Of a DNA stretch of 64,000 nt, positions 43,096-52,332 are shown one piece after another. The translations under genes and the position numbers were made by a program. Source of the stretch: Dictyobacter aurantiacus (GTDB lineage Bacteria; Chloroflexota; Ktedonobacteria; Ktedonobacterales; Ktedonobacteraceae). The notes beneath the pieces were generated by a model. It was not told where the DNA came from, searched no databases, and saw only the letters and a list, made by a program, of their open reading frames with translations. The first letter of the stretch is position 1. Each line of letters starts with the position of its first letter. Location of the stretch: positions 682,001-746,000 of the forward strand of contig NZ_BIFQ01000001.1 in assembly GCF_003967515.1 (NCBI RefSeq), given 5' to 3'.

Positions 43096-43662
43096 TTGGA
43101 AACACAAACATCCACTGGCGCAAACGCTCCTGGCAATAAGGGAGGCGCTCCTCAGGGTATTGGCATGGCCGTCGCCTTTGACTGGGGACTGGCCGTACAG
43201 ATCCTGTTTACCCCTGTGTACCTGCTCCTGTTCCACTCCTCAAACACGCGCGCAATCTCCGGACTTGATTCCGGCATCAGCGGCATACTGTTTTTTATTA
43301 TCGCGCTGATCGTTGCCTGTCTGCCAGCGCTCTTCGGCGAGATGATCCGCAGTGGACGCAATTGGGCCCGGCGCATACAGATCGTGGCCAATATAGTCCT
43401 ATCGCTAGGCGGCCTGATCTCGCTTGTCAATCTGTATCAGAGCGCCAGAATTGGCAACTACTGGCCCTTTGTAACGGAAATCATCCTGCTAATCTTCTCG
43501 CCCCTGATTATATGGCGCCTGAGCCGTCCGGTCACCGCTCAATGGTTTAAAACGGTAACGCCGCGCGAGGCACGCCAGCGGCATGGGGGTAGCTGGATAT
43601 TTTTCATTATTCTGTGGGCTTTAGCTGGTGGCATCTTACAAACCTTCGCCGCCATGAGATAG
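43096..43662 (+). CDS. Four-helix membrane protein, unknown function
   Basis: 188 residues starting at a TTG (43096) with AAGGGAAG 6 nt upstream; no ATG is in a suitable place. A polar N-terminus of about 25 residues (METQTSTGANAPGNKGG) is followed by four hydrophobic segments with a basic loop RSGRNWARRIQ. No family recognised. It heads a three-gene run with the next membrane protein (32 nt) and a methyltransferase (overlap). Confidence 0.65.
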   Translation: METQTSTGANAPGNKGGAPQGIGMAVAFDWGLAVQILFTPVYLLLFHSSNTRAISGLDSGISGILFFIIALIVACLPALFGEMIRSGRNWARRIQIVANIVLSLGGLISLVNLYQSARIGNYWPFVTEIILLIFSPLIIWRLSRPVTAQWFKTVTPREARQRHGGSWIFFIILWALAGGILQTFAAMR

Positions 43663-43694
43663 GCTAATCAGAAACATACATAGAGGAAACACGT

Positions 43695-44246
43695 ATGGTC
43701 AGATCATCTTCTGTAGCGCGGATCCATCCCGATCAGCGCCAGGCCTATATTCTGCTCCTGCTAGGAATCATCGCGCTATTAATAGCCTGGCTACTGCATC
43801 CCGATCCCTTCAGATATCCGCTCGGGGTACTATCTCTGGGTATAGGCATGCTGATCGCAGCGCTGTTCAATCCCGGCCGCCTGGTAATCGCCAGTAGCCT
43901 GACGACGGCCATCGGGATCGCGGTCTTCTTTACCTTTAGCGGCCAGTTGCCCGGCAACCTGGTCTTTCCAGTCTACATCCTCGCGCTCGGCATCGGGCTT
44001 CTCATCATCGCCTTCGCTGCCAGGCGTGGCTATGTGGGACGCGGCGCCCTATCCCCGGCCATTATTGTCATGGGAGTAGGCATCATCGAAGTACTGCTGG
44101 CCAGGCACCTGACTCCAGCGAACTTTATCCCTTTCATGCTCTCATTCTGGCTTCCCGGACTGGGTCTGCTGATACTCGGCATCATCTATCTTCTGACCAG
44201 CCTGCGATCCAGAACAGTTAAACACGAAAGCCAGCCTACCAGATGA
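43695..44246 (+). CDS. Five- or six-helix membrane protein, unknown function
   Basis: 183 residues, almost entirely hydrophobic segments (AYILLLLGIIALLIAWLL, GLLIIAFAARRG, LGLLILGIIYLLTSL) joined by short loops, with a basic C-terminus RSRTVKHESQPTR in the cytosol. TAGAGGAAACACGT precedes the ATG. No family recognised. Its stop overlaps the next start as ATGA, so it is coupled to the methyltransferase that follows. Confidence 0.65.
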   Translation: MVRSSSVARIHPDQRQAYILLLLGIIALLIAWLLHPDPFRYPLGVLSLGIGMLIAALFNPGRLVIASSLTTAIGIAVFFTFSGQLPGNLVFPVYILALGIGLLIIAFAARRGYVGRGALSPAIIVMGVGIIEVLLARHLTPANFIPFMLSFWLPGLGLLILGIIYLLTSLRSRTVKHESQPTR

Positions 44247-44905
44247 GCACATATTACCAGGGGAAACGAGCCACGACCTACAATCGCACCTGGAAAGCTT
44301 TTTCAGAGAAAACGCTAACCGCCACCCTCGACTACGTGGACACATTAAGACTATACGAAACACCACGCGGCCAGGAAAAGCCAGTACGCATCCTGGACGC
44401 CGCCTGCGGCACAGGACTCCTCTTGAAGAAGCTTGCCAGCCTATTCCCACAGGCCGAGCTCTATGGCATTGACCAGAGTCCTGATATGCTGACCCAGGCA
44501 CAGAAACTGCTGGCGGATGAGCCGCGCTTTCACCTGACGCAGGGATCTCTATCCAGCAGCCGGATACGTGCATTGCCATATCAACCGGCTTCTTTTGATC
44601 TGATCACCTGCACCAACACCTTTCATTATCTGGATGATCCACAGGCTGTGCTACGGGGACTGACTACCCTGCTGACGCCCGGTGGACAACTGGTCGTAGA
44701 GGATTACGCACGCCGTTCTTTTCCTTTCCCCTGGCGACCCTTCGAATGGCTGATCAAACGTGTAGATCCACAGCATAACAGAGCTTACACCAGGCTCGAA
44801 GCGCAGCAGATCTGCGAGGCCGCCGGATTCCATATCCTGGCCGCCAGCGATTTCTCGGCTGGCCTCCTCTGGCAATGCTGGGTCATACGTGCAGCGTTGA
44901 AATAG
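44243..44905 (+). CDS. Class I SAM-dependent methyltransferase
   Basis: 220 residues. Motif I ILDAACGTGLLLKKLA near 49-64, acidic GIDQSPDML, FDLITCTNTFHYLDDP and LTPGGQLVVEDYARR are all present. The group includes UbiE/menaquinone-like and small-molecule methyltransferases; substrate unknown. The ATG overlaps the stop of the upstream membrane protein by 4 nt (ATGA) and it has no clear own ribosome site, so its expression depends on coupling. Pairing with two small membrane proteins suggests a membrane or lipid substrate; inference only. Confidence 0.83.
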   Translation: MSTYYQGKRATTYNRTWKAFSEKTLTATLDYVDTLRLYETPRGQEKPVRILDAACGTGLLLKKLASLFPQAELYGIDQSPDMLTQAQKLLADEPRFHLTQGSLSSSRIRALPYQPASFDLITCTNTFHYLDDPQAVLRGLTTLLTPGGQLVVEDYARRSFPFPWRPFEWLIKRVDPQHNRAYTRLEAQQICEAAGFHILAASDFSAGLLWQCWVIRAALK

Positions 44906-45170
44906 ACACAGATAAACGCTTGTACAGAGTATTGAGGATATAAAGATTCAAATAACCAGTAATCATACTCAATCCAACACCATGTCAATAGCACATTCAG
45001 CAAGAGGACATCTCGTGTCCTAAAGCATGACATTGGCGTGCAATACATGAATTTTCTGTCAGGCAATAAACGCCGTACCGGCCGGAGCAGGAATGGACCG
45101 ATGACCACCAAAAACAGAGAGAGCCAGCCAGGCATTTCTCTGCCTGAAACTGGCTTTCTGAGCAATAGGG

Positions 45171-45243
45171 TGGGCCCAGCTGGATTCGAACCAGCGACCA
45201 ATCAGTTATGAGCCGACTGCTCTAACCGCTGAGCTATAGGCCC
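45171..45243 (-). tRNA. tRNA with anticodon CAU, probably tRNA-Ile2 (lysidine type) or elongator tRNA-Met
   Basis: A complete 73-nt cloverleaf: acceptor GGGCCTA/TGGGCCC with discriminator A, D arm GCTC-AGCGGTTA-GAGC, anticodon arm GTCGG-CTCATAA-CTGAT, T arm GCTGG-TTCGAAT-CCAGC. The anticodon is CAT. The body, especially TGGTCGCTGGTTCGA and CTCATAA, is close to E. coli tRNA-Ile2, whose C34 is changed to lysidine by TilS; elongator Met is the alternative. It is not an initiator, since the three G-C pairs of the initiator anticodon stem are absent. CCA is not encoded. Confidence 0.9.
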
Positions 45244-45441
45244 TTGCGCACAGTATTGTAGCATATCTTCTGGCGTTTGTGAAGGGCTTTCAAGCAGATT
45301 TTTTCGCCTGTCTCACGTTTTCTCTTTGCTACTCTATGATGTGGATTATCTTTCTTTAACGAAAAGAGGCCTTTTTTGTGAATTTTAATTAATACTACAA
45401 TAGTACAATGTTTACGTAGATTCCTATGTTTAATCCTACGC

Positions 45442-45475
45442 TGTTAAAATTTTATCTTTCATGTTAAAATTTTAT
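45442..45475 (+). promoter_or_regulatory. Two TGTTAAAATTTTAT repeats 20 nt apart
   Basis: TGTTAAAATTTTAT occurs at 45442-45455 and again at 45462-45475, a period of exactly 20 nt, or about two helix turns. Each holds the palindrome TAAAATTTTA. They end 47 nt before the start of the large exported protein, where an operator or promoter would sit. Confidence 0.4.
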
Positions 45476-45522
45476 AGCGTTTTTTGTTTTTTATCGTCAC
45501 ATTTATTCATTGAGAGTGCCGC

Positions 45523-48500
45523 ATGAGTTTTGTGCAAAGAGTTAAGGAGCCAACCCTCCACCATTATTTTGCTGGACGCATAGCACGCATCAGTATGAGT
45601 GCGACCATGATTGTCTTTGTAACATTCTGCCTGAGTGGCCGGGCAGTTTCAGATTTGCAGCTGATCCCTGAAGACATTCACAACTGGTTACCCATGACCC
45701 CTCCCAGCTGGCCTCTGGTGGTGCAGCAACATAAATCTCCCCTGCAGGTGTTAACACGTGGGGTAACTACATACAACGAGACTTTGAAAACGGTCGGAGG
45801 TCCCGAACATGCGAGTGTGTTAAACGTCGACCTGAGTAGTAAAAATGTGCGCCTGGGCGTGGTACAGGCCCATGAGCAGTTGTTAAGTTCCGATGAGACC
45901 GTCAGTTCGATGGCCAATCGCTCCCATGCCATAGCGGGCATCAATGGCGATTTCTTTGAGATCCACGGCACCGGCGACCCCATCAATATGGTGATGCGTA
46001 ATGGTCAGTTGCTCCAGAGCCCGGGAAACTATGCCGTTCTGGGCGTCACCAGCAATGGACAGATCACCATGGCCCACGAGGCGTTCTCTGGCACGGTTAC
46101 CGCGGGCGGGGCGAGCCACGTGTTGAACTCGGTCAATCGCTACACGGGTGCTCGAGATAACGGCCTCACGCTGATTACGCCCGCGCTCGGTAATATGCTG
46201 GTCGCCAATAATACAGTAGCGCTCCTCCAATCAGGGGCGCCTGGGACCAATACTTATATCGTCCGGGCGGTGCAAACAAAGCTAGCTACGTTGAAGAAAC
46301 TACCCGGGGGTACACAGGCTCTGGTGGGTGGCGGCACGGCTGGTGCGTGGTTGAGGTCAACGCTCCATAAGGGCGATACCTTATCGATCGCACAACAGGT
46401 TGTGCCGGATAACAACCTGGTCCAGGCCATAGGTGGCGGCCCGATCCTGATCAAAAACGGGCAATTCTACAATGATCCGGTCGCTCCCAATCCAGGCGAT
46501 ACGAATGTGCATAATCCATTGACGGCCGTGGGATTGGCTCAGGATGGCAGGCATGCTATCTTCGTAGTGTTCGATGGTCATGAGGCGGGCGTTACGCGGG
46601 GCCGTGGTCTGACGCGGCCACAGATGGCGGGCTATCTTCTGGCCCATGGCGCTTACCAGGCGATGATGTTCGATGGTGGCGGCTCCTCAGAAATGGTGGG
46701 GCGCCTCCCCGGCCAGAAAAAGGTCTCTATTCTCAACACCCCGTCCGATGGCAGTGAGCGGCCGGTGGCCAACGGACTGTTCGTCTACAGCACCGAAGAG
46801 CGACCTGGCCGGGCAACTTCGGTGGTCATCAATAATAACAAACCGATTACACTGCTGACAAACACGTCGATAGCTGTCAAAGCCTATGCCCGCGACGCAA
46901 TGAATAATACGGTGGACCGTGCGGTCCAACTAACGGTCCATCCCAGCACGCTGGCCAGCATAAAGCAGGGAAGGTTGCTCGCTGGCAACCGGGCAGGCAA
47001 TGGCCTGCTCGTTGGACGGGTGGATAAGGCATTGAGCGGCCTGCCGATAACGGTAGTGGATCATGTAGATAGCCTGCATATCACTCCCCCCAACCCGGAT
47101 CTGGATAATGGGCAAAAGCAACAATTTCAGGTGTCGGCGACTGTTCATGGAACGGACATCGCGGTCCCAAGCGATGCGGTTCACTGGAGCGTCACGCCCG
47201 ACGGTCTGGGTACCATCACACAGAATGGCCTCTTTACCGCTTCGGGAACGGCGGTAACGCTGGGACAGGTTACGGCCACCCTTGGCGGCACGAACGCCTC
47301 GATCAGCGTGGCGGTGGGCAAAGAACCGGAGATGATTACTCCCTTGATCGATCTCAACAACTGGGGAGTCACCGATCGCTATCTCAATATCAACCCATGT
47401 CCTTATGGCCTGGTACCGGTGCAACATATCACTCCGGACGGGTCGATCTCCCTGAGCACCAGTGAGAAACAGGCTCCTGGTGATGTGGGGTCACTGGATC
47501 TACATTATGACTTTGCCAGCGCCCAGAAGGTCTACAACATCAGCGCCTATCCCGCCGCGCCCGAAAATATACTGATCGGCTCGAAGAATGGTCAGTATCC
47601 TTCCGCCCTCGGGTTATGGGTCAAAGGGAACACGGCCCTGGGTGCGCTGAACACGACGAACGTGACCTTAAAGGTGGGATTCTACCAGAGCGATAATACC
47701 GCCACCAATATCTATCCGACGGTTGCCATCGGCAATTACTGGCAATATGTCACCATCCCTTTGCAGTCAACCTACTCATTTCCATTGCGCCTGAACTACC
47801 TGGCCCTGGTAGCCGACAATCCAGAAAGCGAGCTCAAAGGGGATATCTACTTTAGCAAGCTGACGGCATTATACTCACCTCGCCCGCTGGCGGCCACACC
47901 TTACCAGCCATTTCCCCAAAATCCCGATTGGCTACAGTTCAAGCAGAGTCCCACTCAGTTCAGTCAGGATGGGACAACCATTGCCGTCTTTGACGATGCG
48001 CACACCGCAGCGGCCGCCCCAGATGCGGCCGGAACGATGGTCCTCAAAGCCATCGGTGATCAGTTACAGCGCTGGCCAGGCCTGATTCGGCCAGCGCTCG
48101 TCCAATCGTTGGGCGATATGGTAGAAAATGGGCAACTGCCCAATCTACAGCATGTAAAGTCGATCATGGATGGCTTTGGCATACCATATCATATCGCGGT
48201 GGGCAACCATGAGATTACGCAGGGGGCCACACCTGAGGATCAGAACTTTACCGCGGTCTTCGGACCAACCCATTACGCGTATACGGTGGGGAACTCACGC
48301 TTCATTGTGCTGGACAGTTCGCATATCGGTCTGTTATGCTCCGATGCCTATCAGGTGCCCAGTGAGCCCCAATACGAGTGGTTGAAACAACAATTGGATA
48401 CCAACACCTCGCAGACCGTCTTTATCACCACCCACGTACCCGCTTACGATCCCCATCCCGCCAAAAATAGTCAGTTCAGAAATAGTTTTGAAGCGGCCAT

Positions 48501-49035
48501 GTATGAGGAACTGGCCCATCGTTATGAGCAGACACATATAGGAAAACACGTGATCCTGTTGTTTGGGCATGCGCGTGGTTTCTCAGAACAGCGACTGGAT
48601 ACCAACGGAATTGACGTCAAGAATGGGATCCCCAATTTCGTCGTCGCCGATGTTGGGGCGCCAGCCTATGCACCGGCCGATCAGGGTGGCTTTTCGCACT
48701 ATGCCCTGTTCCATATTCGTCCCAACGGGGCGGTGCAGTTCGCGGTGTTACCCGTACTGAACAAGATCGAGGTCAAGGCCAACCGCAGTCGGCTCAAAGT
48801 AGGGCAGACCGTACAGGTTAAAGCTACCGGTACCACCGTGACCGGCAACGATCTACCAGCCATCAAGGTGCCGATCCAGAATCCGGCCTCACACCTCTGG
48901 TCAAGCTCTGATACACATGTAGCATCCATCGACACGGTCACTGGACTGGTTCAAGCTCGTCATCCCGGGACCGCCACCATTACCAGCACATCGGGACAAA
49001 CAAAAGGCAGTATGACATTGACTGTCACCAGGTAA
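45523..49035 (+). CDS. Exported phosphodiester glycosidase (NAGPA-type) / metallophosphoesterase with Ig-like domain
   Basis: 1170 residues. A signal/anchor helix lies at about 23-44 (SMSATMIVFVTFCLSGRAV). A NAGPA domain follows at about 90-430 (INGDFFEI, GGGPILIKNGQ, FDGHEAGVTRGRG, MMFDGGGSSEMVG). Next come Ig-like/beta regions, then a metallophosphoesterase at about 810-1060 with D-A-H, GDMVENG, GNHEI, TTHVPAYD and GHAR, where the usual second His of GHxH is Arg. A BIG2-like domain ends it. The protein would work on cell-surface glycans or phosphodiesters outside the cell. The ATG at 45523 has a weak GAG site. Neighbours give no further clue. Confidence 0.85.
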   Translation: MSFVQRVKEPTLHHYFAGRIARISMSATMIVFVTFCLSGRAVSDLQLIPEDIHNWLPMTPPSWPLVVQQHKSPLQVLTRGVTTYNETLKTVGGPEHASVLNVDLSSKNVRLGVVQAHEQLLSSDETVSSMANRSHAIAGINGDFFEIHGTGDPINMVMRNGQLLQSPGNYAVLGVTSNGQITMAHEAFSGTVTAGGASHVLNSVNRYTGARDNGLTLITPALGNMLVANNTVALLQSGAPGTNTYIVRAVQTKLATLKKLPGGTQALVGGGTAGAWLRSTLHKGDTLSIAQQVVPDNNLVQAIGGGPILIKNGQFYNDPVAPNPGDTNVHNPLTAVGLAQDGRHAIFVVFDGHEAGVTRGRGLTRPQMAGYLLAHGAYQAMMFDGGGSSEMVGRLPGQKKVSILNTPSDGSERPVANGLFVYSTEERPGRATSVVINNNKPITLLTNTSIAVKAYARDAMNNTVDRAVQLTVHPSTLASIKQGRLLAGNRAGNGLLVGRVDKALSGLPITVVDHVDSLHITPPNPDLDNGQKQQFQVSATVHGTDIAVPSDAVHWSVTPDGLGTITQNGLFTASGTAVTLGQVTATLGGTNASISVAVGKEPEMITPLIDLNNWGVTDRYLNINPCPYGLVPVQHITPDGSISLSTSEKQAPGDVGSLDLHYDFASAQKVYNISAYPAAPENILIGSKNGQYPSALGLWVKGNTALGALNTTNVTLKVGFYQSDNTATNIYPTVAIGNYWQYVTIPLQSTYSFPLRLNYLALVADNPESELKGDIYFSKLTALYSPRPLAATPYQPFPQNPDWLQFKQSPTQFSQDGTTIAVFDDAHTAAAAPDAAGTMVLKAIGDQLQRWPGLIRPALVQSLGDMVENGQLPNLQHVKSIMDGFGIPYHIAVGNHEITQGATPEDQNFTAVFGPTHYAYTVGNSRFIVLDSSHIGLLCSDAYQVPSEPQYEWLKQQLDTNTSQTVFITTHVPAYDPHPAKNSQFRNSFEAAMYEELAHRYEQTHIGKHVILLFGHARGFSEQRLDTNGIDVKNGIPNFVVADVGAPAYAPADQGGFSHYALFHIRPNGAVQFAVLPVLNKIEVKANRSRLKVGQTVQVKATGTTVTGNDLPAIKVPIQNPASHLWSSSDTHVASIDTVTGLVQARHPGTATITSTSGQTKGSMTLTVTR

Positions 49036-49040
49036 GCAAA

Positions 49041-49080
49041 GAACACAGGCAAAATGTTTCAAAACATTTCATCTGTGTTC
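49041..49080 (+). terminator. Terminator hairpin after the exported phosphoesterase gene
   Basis: GAACACAG (49041-49048) pairs with CTGTGTTC (49073-49080), with AAATGTTT/AAACATTT pairing inside; TTCCGCTTTT follows. Confidence 0.7.
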
Positions 49081-49583
49081 TTCCGCTTTTAGCGCTCAGC
49101 AAAAAGATGCCTGATCCATTTATTAGCGCGACATTGCTGCTATTTTTCCTACTTGAATCTGCAAATATGCCATCAAATATAGCCATGTTTAAGCTCTAAT
49201 TGGATGCAACTTGTTATATATAACGTAATTTCACCATTTTGTGCGTCCACTCATCCATTTGGTATGCTATAATAGAAATAGTCAGGTGCTATGTTTACCT
49301 ATATACAGTCGAGTAGAATGGATAGTTAGATTGAGGATATATCCGCTCAGTCAGCTAGGAACGGATATGGTATTATGCACTTGCTGATACTGACCGTCTG
49401 GTGTTGTCTGGCACGTGGAAGAAGAATCTGTATTCACAGAACACCTATATCCCTTATTTATAAACAGGGATATATAGATGCTATTGTGACAAAAATCCCC
49501 AACTTAAAGCACAGCCCGACTTTGTACATACCGCGCTATGCTCTGACGAGTGGCGCGGTCAACATTTTTCCAGGGGGCATTCA
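49081..49583 (+). other. Intergenic region and long korA leader
   Basis: About 500 nt without a convincing gene. If the extended -10 at 49268 is used, the korA leader is about 300 nt. In it, CTATATCCC and GGGATATATAG near 49446-49480 form a hairpin with an AT-rich loop, and GATATATCC/GGATATGG near 49335-49370 form another. A 74-codon ORF (49375) overlaps the korA start but has no ribosome site or sensible composition. No known riboswitch recognised. Confidence 0.4.
49263..49273 (+). promoter_or_regulatory. Extended -10 element upstream of korA
   Basis: TATGCTATAAT: a TG one base before a perfect TATAAT (49268-49273). There is no good -35 match 17 nt upstream, as is usual for extended -10 promoters. 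Confidence 0.5.
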
Positions 49584-51362
49584 ATGGAGAATGAAGTAAC
49601 TATTCGTATTGGCGGTGAGTCCGGTGAGGGCACCATCTCAGGTGGTGATATTCTTGCCCTGGCCTCCGCTCGCTGGGGGTATCATGTCTATACCTTCAGG
49701 ACATTCCCAGCCGAAATTCTCGGCGGGCCTTGTATGTTTCAGGTTCGCATTAGCGATCACCCGGTAAAATCGATGGGTGATTACGCAGATGTCCTGATCT
49801 GCTTGAATAAAGAAGCTTATGATCGTAACGTCGGTGAACTACGCCATGGTGGCGTGCTTATGTATGATCCCTCCGACTTTACGCCCGAAGCAGGTGACTA
49901 TATCACGTATGCCGTCCCCTTTAATGAGATTGCGCGTAAAGAGGTTCAGCTCTTCCAGACCAAAAATATGGTAATGCTGGGAGCTATCTGCGGGTTATTT
50001 GGTCCCCCTCTTGAGGCCATCATTCAAGTAGTGCAGTCGAAACTCTCTCGCTCACGTAAGGCCAACGCAACGCTGATGGAAAAGAATTTGCTGGCCCTTG
50101 ATGTCGCGAAGAAGTATGTTAGCGAAAAGATCACCAAAAGCGATCCTTACCTGCTTGGTCCTGTGGAGAAGGCCGATCGTGTAGTGCTGAATGGAAATCA
50201 GGCTATTGTTGCTGGCGCCCTGGCAGCGCAATGCCGCTACTTCGCAGGTTATCCTATCACGCCGGCCAGCGATATCATGGAGGGGATGGCGAAGGAGTTG
50301 CCACAGGTAGGTGGCACCTTCCTGCAGGCTGAGGATGAAATCGCGGCCCTGGCCTCCGTGCTGGGAGCCTCATTTGGTGGTGTGCGCGCGATGACGGCTA
50401 CTTCGGGTCCGGGCTTCTCTCTAATGACCGAGTTAATCGGCCTGAGCTCGATGGCCGAGTTGCCGGCGGTTATCGTTGATGCCCAGCGTGCCGGTCCCAG
50501 CACCGGTATGCCGACAAAAATGGAGCAATCGGACCTTAGCTTCGCGCTTAACGCCGGGCATGGCGATACGCCGCGCATCGTCATGGCTCCTTCGAACGTG
50601 GCCAATTGCTACGAGTTGATCATTCAAGCCTTCGAGATGGCCGAGCGCTATCAGATGCCAGTCCTGTTCTTGAGCGATCAGTCTCTAACAGCGCGTGTTG
50701 AAAGCGTCGATAGTCACGTCTTCAAAAAGCCTGAGATTCACGGGCGCATCCAGTACAATGGCAAGCACGCCTCCAATGGCAGCAACGGCCATCAGGCGGA
50801 ACCTATGCTGGTAGGCGCGGGCGCGGGCGCCCATGAGTATGAGCGCTATGCCAATACGCCAACCGGTATCTCGCCCATCAGCACTCCTGGAGCGGGTGCC
50901 CCCGCTTATGTAGCAACCGGACTGGAACACGATGAGGCCGGGCATCCTAACTATGAGCCGGAAGATCACACTGAAATGATGCAGAAGCGCTTCCGCAAGC
51001 TGGCGACGGCCGCGGCGGAGATGCCAAAGCCACAGCGCTATGGGGACGCGGACGCCACCATTGGTGTGATTGGCTGGGGCTCAACCGAAGGCACTATTCA
51101 GGAAGCCGTGGATCGCGCGCGGGCCAAAGGCCTGAAGGTCGCTTCACTCCATCCCACCATTCTCTCCCCGCTTCCCGACGAGGCGATTCAGGAGTTTATC
51201 TCCTCGGTACAAAAGGTTATCGTGCCGGAGAACAACTACTCTGGCCAGTTCGCGAATCTATTGGGCGCCAAATATGGGCTGCAGGCTGTTCGCCTGAATA
51301 AATATGGGGGAATTCCATTCACCGCCGCCGAAATCCTGCGGGCAATTGAGGAGGTTCACTAA
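49584..51362 (+). CDS. korA: 2-oxoacid:ferredoxin oxidoreductase alpha subunit (gamma-alpha fusion)
   Basis: 592 residues. The first 190 form the gamma domain (GESGEGTISGGDILALASA, FPAEILGGPCMFQ), fused to the alpha pyrimidine-binding domain (GNQAIVAGALAAQCRYFAGYPITPASDI, TSGPGFSLMTELIGLS). With KorB it converts 2-oxoglutarate or a similar 2-oxoacid and CoA to acyl-CoA, reducing ferredoxin. A Gly/Ala-rich stretch near 405-425 and the TGLEHDEAGHP segment match the two-subunit Kor type. GGGGG lies 6 nt before the ATG. korB starts 2 nt after the stop. Confidence 0.94.
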   Translation: MENEVTIRIGGESGEGTISGGDILALASARWGYHVYTFRTFPAEILGGPCMFQVRISDHPVKSMGDYADVLICLNKEAYDRNVGELRHGGVLMYDPSDFTPEAGDYITYAVPFNEIARKEVQLFQTKNMVMLGAICGLFGPPLEAIIQVVQSKLSRSRKANATLMEKNLLALDVAKKYVSEKITKSDPYLLGPVEKADRVVLNGNQAIVAGALAAQCRYFAGYPITPASDIMEGMAKELPQVGGTFLQAEDEIAALASVLGASFGGVRAMTATSGPGFSLMTELIGLSSMAELPAVIVDAQRAGPSTGMPTKMEQSDLSFALNAGHGDTPRIVMAPSNVANCYELIIQAFEMAERYQMPVLFLSDQSLTARVESVDSHVFKKPEIHGRIQYNGKHASNGSNGHQAEPMLVGAGAGAHEYERYANTPTGISPISTPGAGAPAYVATGLEHDEAGHPNYEPEDHTEMMQKRFRKLATAAAEMPKPQRYGDADATIGVIGWGSTEGTIQEAVDRARAKGLKVASLHPTILSPLPDEAIQEFISSVQKVIVPENNYSGQFANLLGAKYGLQAVRLNKYGGIPFTAAEILRAIEEVH

Positions 51363-51364
51363 TC

Positions 51365-52210
51365 ATGACGCAGACACTGATTAATCCTACCCCGAAAGAT
51401 TATAAGAGTGAAGTAAAACCTACCTGGTGTCCCGGCTGTGGAGACTTTGGCGTGCTCAATGCGGCATTCCGTGGCCTGGCTGAGATGAAGTTGCCAACCG
51501 ACCAGACGGTAGTCGTCTCGGGCATCGGTTGCTCCAGCCGCTTCCCTCACTTTATGAAAACCTTTGGTTTCCATAGCGTGCACGGTCGTGCCCTGCCAGT
51601 GGCACAGGGGCTCAAGATGGCACGCCCGGACCTGAATGTGATTACGGTCGGTGGCGATGGTGACTTCTTCAGTATCGGCGCCGGGCACCTGATCCATGCC
51701 GCCCTGCGCAATATCGATATTACCGTTGTCGTCATGGATAATGAGATTTATGGATTGACCAAAGGCCAGACCTCACCGACGTCGCCACATGGTCATGTCA
51801 CAAAGTCAACGCCGTATGGTTTGTTGGCATCCCAGTTTAATCCGATCGCGACCGCGCTTTCATTAAATGTCAGCTTTGTAGCACGCGGCTACTCAGCCAA
51901 GCCGAAGGACCTGGCGGCGTTAATCCAGCAGGGAGTTCAACATAAAGGGTTCTCATTCATTCATGCGCTTAGCCCATGCCCAACCTTCTATCATACCTTC
52001 GATGCCTGGGACGCAGCGGTTACCCCGATTGATTCCGGTCATGATACCCAAGATAAAGCACAGGCCATCGCTTTAGCGCTGGAGACAGAAAAACAGTATA
52101 CAGGCATCTTTTATAAAGAGGAACGCCCAACGATGGACCAGGCAGCACATCAACTGGTACAGGAATCTAAATCATTTGATATCGCACAATATATGCAGCG
52201 CTACGCCTGA
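51365..52210 (+). CDS. korB: 2-oxoacid:ferredoxin oxidoreductase beta subunit
   Basis: 281 residues. CPGCGDFGVL near the N-terminus and the thiamine diphosphate motif GDGDFFSIGAGHLIHA with MDNEIYGLTKGQTSPTS are the standard KorB features. Only the CPGC pair and a later CPTF cysteine are visible as cluster ligands, consistent with the single cluster of two-subunit enzymes. GAGG is 10 nt upstream of the ATG, within the end of korA, so the subunits are translated in step. A terminator follows. Confidence 0.94.
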   Translation: MTQTLINPTPKDYKSEVKPTWCPGCGDFGVLNAAFRGLAEMKLPTDQTVVVSGIGCSSRFPHFMKTFGFHSVHGRALPVAQGLKMARPDLNVITVGGDGDFFSIGAGHLIHAALRNIDITVVVMDNEIYGLTKGQTSPTSPHGHVTKSTPYGLLASQFNPIATALSLNVSFVARGYSAKPKDLAALIQQGVQHKGFSFIHALSPCPTFYHTFDAWDAAVTPIDSGHDTQDKAQAIALALETEKQYTGIFYKEERPTMDQAAHQLVQESKSFDIAQYMQRYA

Positions 52211-52235
52211 TCATCCTATGTAGGAATTATAAAGA

Positions 52236-52260
52236 GGGACTGGCCAATAAAGCCAGTCCC
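52236..52260 (+). terminator. korAB terminator
   Basis: GGGACTGGC (52236-52244) pairs perfectly with GCCAGTCCC (52252-52260), followed by ATCTTTAT, 26 nt after korB. Confidence 0.8.
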
Positions 52261-52332
52261 ATCTTTATGACTAAAATGCAACACATCCATCATGGGTGTT
52301 AGCGAGTATAAAGCGATGCTTATGAATATACT

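Noticed and set aside
33678..44905. Biosynthetic gene cluster built around the four methyltransferases
   Set aside because: No synthase, ligase or NRPS/PKS core gene; the methyltransferases are on separate transcripts.
49375..49599. 74-codon ORF overlapping the korA start
   Set aside because: No ribosome site, and the end overlaps korA in another frame; kept only as part of the leader region.
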